DNA from: Tolypeutes matacus
Taxonomy: Eukaryota > Chordata > Mammalia > Cingulata > Chlamyphoridae
Assembly: GCA_026826555.1 (NCBI GenBank)
Contig: JAKSZT010053769.1
Location: 8,571,842-8,635,841, forward strand
DNA: 64,000 nucleotides
Direction of reading: 5' to 3'
Shown one piece after another: positions 61,389 through 64,000 of this stretch. The translations under genes were made by a program, and so were the position numbers. Within the stretch, counting starts at the first letter, position 1; every line of letters begins with the position of its first letter. The notes beneath the pieces were generated by a model that saw nothing but the letters and a program-made list of their open reading frames with translations, did not search any database and was not told the DNA's origin.

Positions 61389-62707
61389 ACATTTTCTTTT
61401 TACTTTTTAAAATCAATTTTATTGATACATATTAATAAAGCATACAACCCATCCAAAAATTATACAATCTATCCAAAGTGTACTACAAATGGTGTTTGGT
61501 ATAATCACATAGTTGCGCATTCATGACTTCAATCATTATTAGAGCATTTTTATTATTTCAATAATAATAATAAAAAACAAAAAAACAAATTAAAAAAAGC
61601 TCTACTCCTTAATAATCTCTTCTCAGTCTCTCTATGTTGCTGTACATACGTGTTATGCTTTCTGTCTTTCTCATTTATTTGTATTTATATTTTGTTCAGA
61701 TGGAGTCAAACAATATGTAGTACCTTTTGTCTAATTTTTTTCACTTAGTATATTTCCTTTTTTTCTTACCCTTAATGGAAGATTATTAATATATTACTAT
61801 AAATTACTATCCATATTTTGCTTTGGTTGTTATTTTTGCCTGATATTAACATCTTGTAAAATTAATGTACATTTGTTCAGTTTCAAAGAAAAACGGTCTT
61901 ATAAATGCAATATCATTCATATTTCAGCATAAGCACATGAAGTTTCACTATGCTATACACGTTATATTTTTTAACTTTCCTTCTAATAATATACATGACC
62001 TTAGACTTTTCCTTTCAACCACACTCATACCCATATTTTAGCACTGCTAGTTACAAACACTATGTTGTGAATTCACCTTTTATATTCACTTCCAAACATT
62101 TACAAACAACCTTTTTACAAATTCTGCACAGATTAACTGTCAGCCTTTCATTCTCTAAACTCATTCTATTCCTATTTTCTGGTGACCTATATTCTAATTA
62201 TTAACTCCATGTTTACACAATATATTTAGTTTGTAACAGTGCATTCATACAGTATTTGTCCTTTTGTGTCTGGCTTGCTTCACTCAACATAATGTCCACC
62301 AGGTTCATCCATGTTGTCATATGCTTCATAACTTCATTTCTTCTTACAGCTGCATAATATTCCATTGTGTGTATACACCACAGTTTGTTTATCCATTAAT
62401 CAGTTGATGGACATTTGGGTTGTTTCCATTCTTTGGCAATTGTGAAATCGCCACCATGAACATTGATGGGCAAATGTCTGTTCATGTCCCTGCTCTCAGT
62501 TCTTCTGGGTATATACCTAGAAGTGGTATTGCCAGGTCACATGGCAAATCTATATTCAACTTCCTTAGGAACTGCCAAACAGTCCTCCTCAGTGACTGTA
62601 CCATTTCACATTCCCACCAATAGTGAATAAGCATTCCTCTCTCTCCACATCCTTTCTAACACTGGTAGTTTTCCACCTTTTTAATAGTGGCCATCTAATA
62701 GGTGTGA
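61389..62707 (-). mobile_element. L1 3' end inserted into the older L1/HAL1-like copy
   Basis: In reverse orientation, 'TTGTCCTTTTGTGTCTGGC', 'CATCCATGTTGTCATATGC', 'GCATAATATTCCATTGTGTG', 'TGGGTATATACCTAGAAGTGG' and 'GGTGTGAAA' trace the ORF2 end, and about 870 bases to the left are its long AT-rich 3' UTR. The flanks AAGGCAATA (61380-61388) and AAGACAATA (62708-62716) agree at 8 of 9 and mark the target duplication. It is 5'-truncated. Confidence 0.78.
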
Positions 62708-62716
62708 AAGACAATA

Positions 62717-62905
62717 TCGTTTTAAAGACCACATTGTTGCAAAGTTTCAGAACACCAGCAAAAAAAGAAGATTCTAAAAACTTCCAGAGAATAAAGCAGA
62801 TCACATATGAAGAATAATAATTCTGAATGATAGCATACAACAGGATGCTGGAAAACAATGGAGAAATATCTTCAAACTCTGGAGTGAGAATACATTTTTA
62901 AACTG
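62717..62905 (+). repeat. Old L1/HAL1-like ORF1 fragment, right half
   Basis: 'AAGTTTCAGAACACCAGC', 'CTAAAAACTTCCAGAG', 'GATAGCATACAACAGGATGCTGG' and 'GGAGAAATATCTTCAAACTCTGG' continue the L1/HAL1 ORF1-region sequence that stops at 61388. Confidence 0.62.
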
Positions 62906-64000
62906 ATATAATTATTTTATTCACTTTTGAATCTTTACATGTTTCCTGATTATTCCATGTAAGGTGAAACTAGACATAGACACATCTAGTGCATCAATAA
63001 CCAGGGATTTTTCTTCTTTTGCTATACTGTTTAAACCACGGGTGCTACCTAGGCATTATAACCATTACAGAAGCAAACGTTAGGCAGAAATACTTGTCAG
63101 ACAAAACAAAGCAAAGAAGAGCTACCAGATAAATAGACAGGCTCTGTTCCACATTCACTACTGTGTTTTTCAAGCACCAAGTATTAACTGTGCATTTTTC
63201 TTCAGCTAGAAAAGAAAATGTTTTTATTACTTTTTCTTTTTTTGGTTTGTTTTAAATAAGTGCTTGATTTTTCTTTTCTCATTTCAGCAGATGGACAAAC
63301 AGATGGACTCACAACTACATGGAATGTTAAAAGGTAGAGGGGTGATACTGTGAGACTGACAGGCCTGGCTACTCCACTGTCGTGTTCATGCCACATCCCT
63401 GCACTATAAAGTCATGTTTAAACGTGTCTGAGAACTTAGCTGGATAAGTACACTTGGGAGATCTGGTGACAGGTACTAACAAGCATTATCAGAGCTGGCT
63501 GCATTACAGGAAGAAATTGTGGATATTTCAAGATACTTTTTTAAATTTTTTTATTCAGTTCTTGGCATGACTGAAAAGCAACAACCACGCTGAGAACTGG
63601 TGGAACACAGAGCTATGGTGTTGGCAGCTCCTTGCCACTCTTTGCAGAAAGCCCTGCTGAGTAAGAATATTTTTTAACCTAGCATTCTCTACTCATGCAA
63701 GACATTGATCAAGTATGAGAAAAAAGTCATATTCATAACAGAATAAATAAGAAAGCATACTTCTCAGTCCCTCTTTCTTAAGAAGCTATTGGAGTTTGTG
63801 TTTTAGCAAAATAAGTAGTAAACTAAACAAGTGTAAGGCATGGTGTAAGGAAACATGGGATAGGATAAAGAAGAACAATGAAAAGAAGTTCCATTGTGAC
63901 ATTGGTCAAGCCGCCCTCCAGAACAGCTCATCTAGTTTGAAGCAGGGGAACTGAGAGCTCCAGAGCAAGGTCTTGGGCAGGAGGTGGGAAAGGAATGGAA
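62906..64000. other. Unassigned sequence to the right edge
   Basis: No gene, RNA or repeat family recognised over 1.1 kb; the single 64-codon minus-strand frame at 63202-63396 has no motif. Confidence 0.45.

Overview
The window is vertebrate nuclear DNA, almost certainly from a placental mammal and most probably a xenarthran (armadillo, sloth or anteater). MIR, L2, MLT1-type LTR, MER5-type hAT and old L1 remnants show it is mammalian. The xenarthran assignment rests on two tRNA-derived SINEs of the DAS type (25604-25801 and 61090-61179), whose head motif 'GGATGTGGCTCAAG..GTTGAG' belongs to Xenarthra, and on L1 3' ends of a matching style. There are no prokaryotic genes, CRISPR arrays or operons.

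I find no intact single-copy host gene and no convincing exon of one. It reads as a gene-poor, AT-rich region built from layers of transposed elements with islands of unique, CNE-like sequence between them.

Layout. 1-5400: a retrotransposon 3' end with A tail at the left edge, a 228-bp hAT miniature element with an 8-bp target duplication, MIR and L2. 5400-14990: AT-rich unique DNA, an L1 3' UTR, and two old L1 bodies on opposite strands, one split by a ~530-bp insert. 15429-19298: a near full-length processed retrocopy of CLPX (mitochondrial AAA+ unfoldase), with GC/CpG-rich 5' UTR, broken coding region, 1.6-kb 3' UTR, polyA tail and flanking target duplications. 19300-25600: an old L1, then repeat-poor sequence including a candidate conserved block (about 23080-24470). 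25600-35200: DAS SINE, polypyrimidine tract, MLT1 LTR, MIRs, microsatellites and another candidate conserved block (31530-32420). 35205-37235: an old L1 containing a perfect 20-bp inverted repeat that looks like a template-switch mutation. 37236-42830: mostly unique with L2 and MIR. 42834-48940: a full-length (6.1 kb) L1 with 13-bp target duplication, tandem ~191-bp units in its 5' UTR, an intact ORF1 and a dead ORF2 in which two reverse-transcriptase catalytic aspartates read as asparagine. 48941-64000: MER5A-type hAT, several solitary LTR-like repeats, a 1.7-kb unclassified repeat, MIR/L2, a candidate conserved block (56200-57660), a second DAS SINE, and a young minus-strand L1 nested in an older L1/HAL1-like fragment.

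How the parts fit: autonomous L1s supply the endonuclease and reverse transcriptase that mobilised the SINEs and the CLPX mRNA, and the duplications and A-tails show this directly. I found no undescribed functional system. The most unusual signals are the complete CLPX retrocopy with its CpG island, the tandem promoter-like units of the L1, the perfect hairpin and the nested insertions. Family names come from recognising sequence by eye; no database search was possible.
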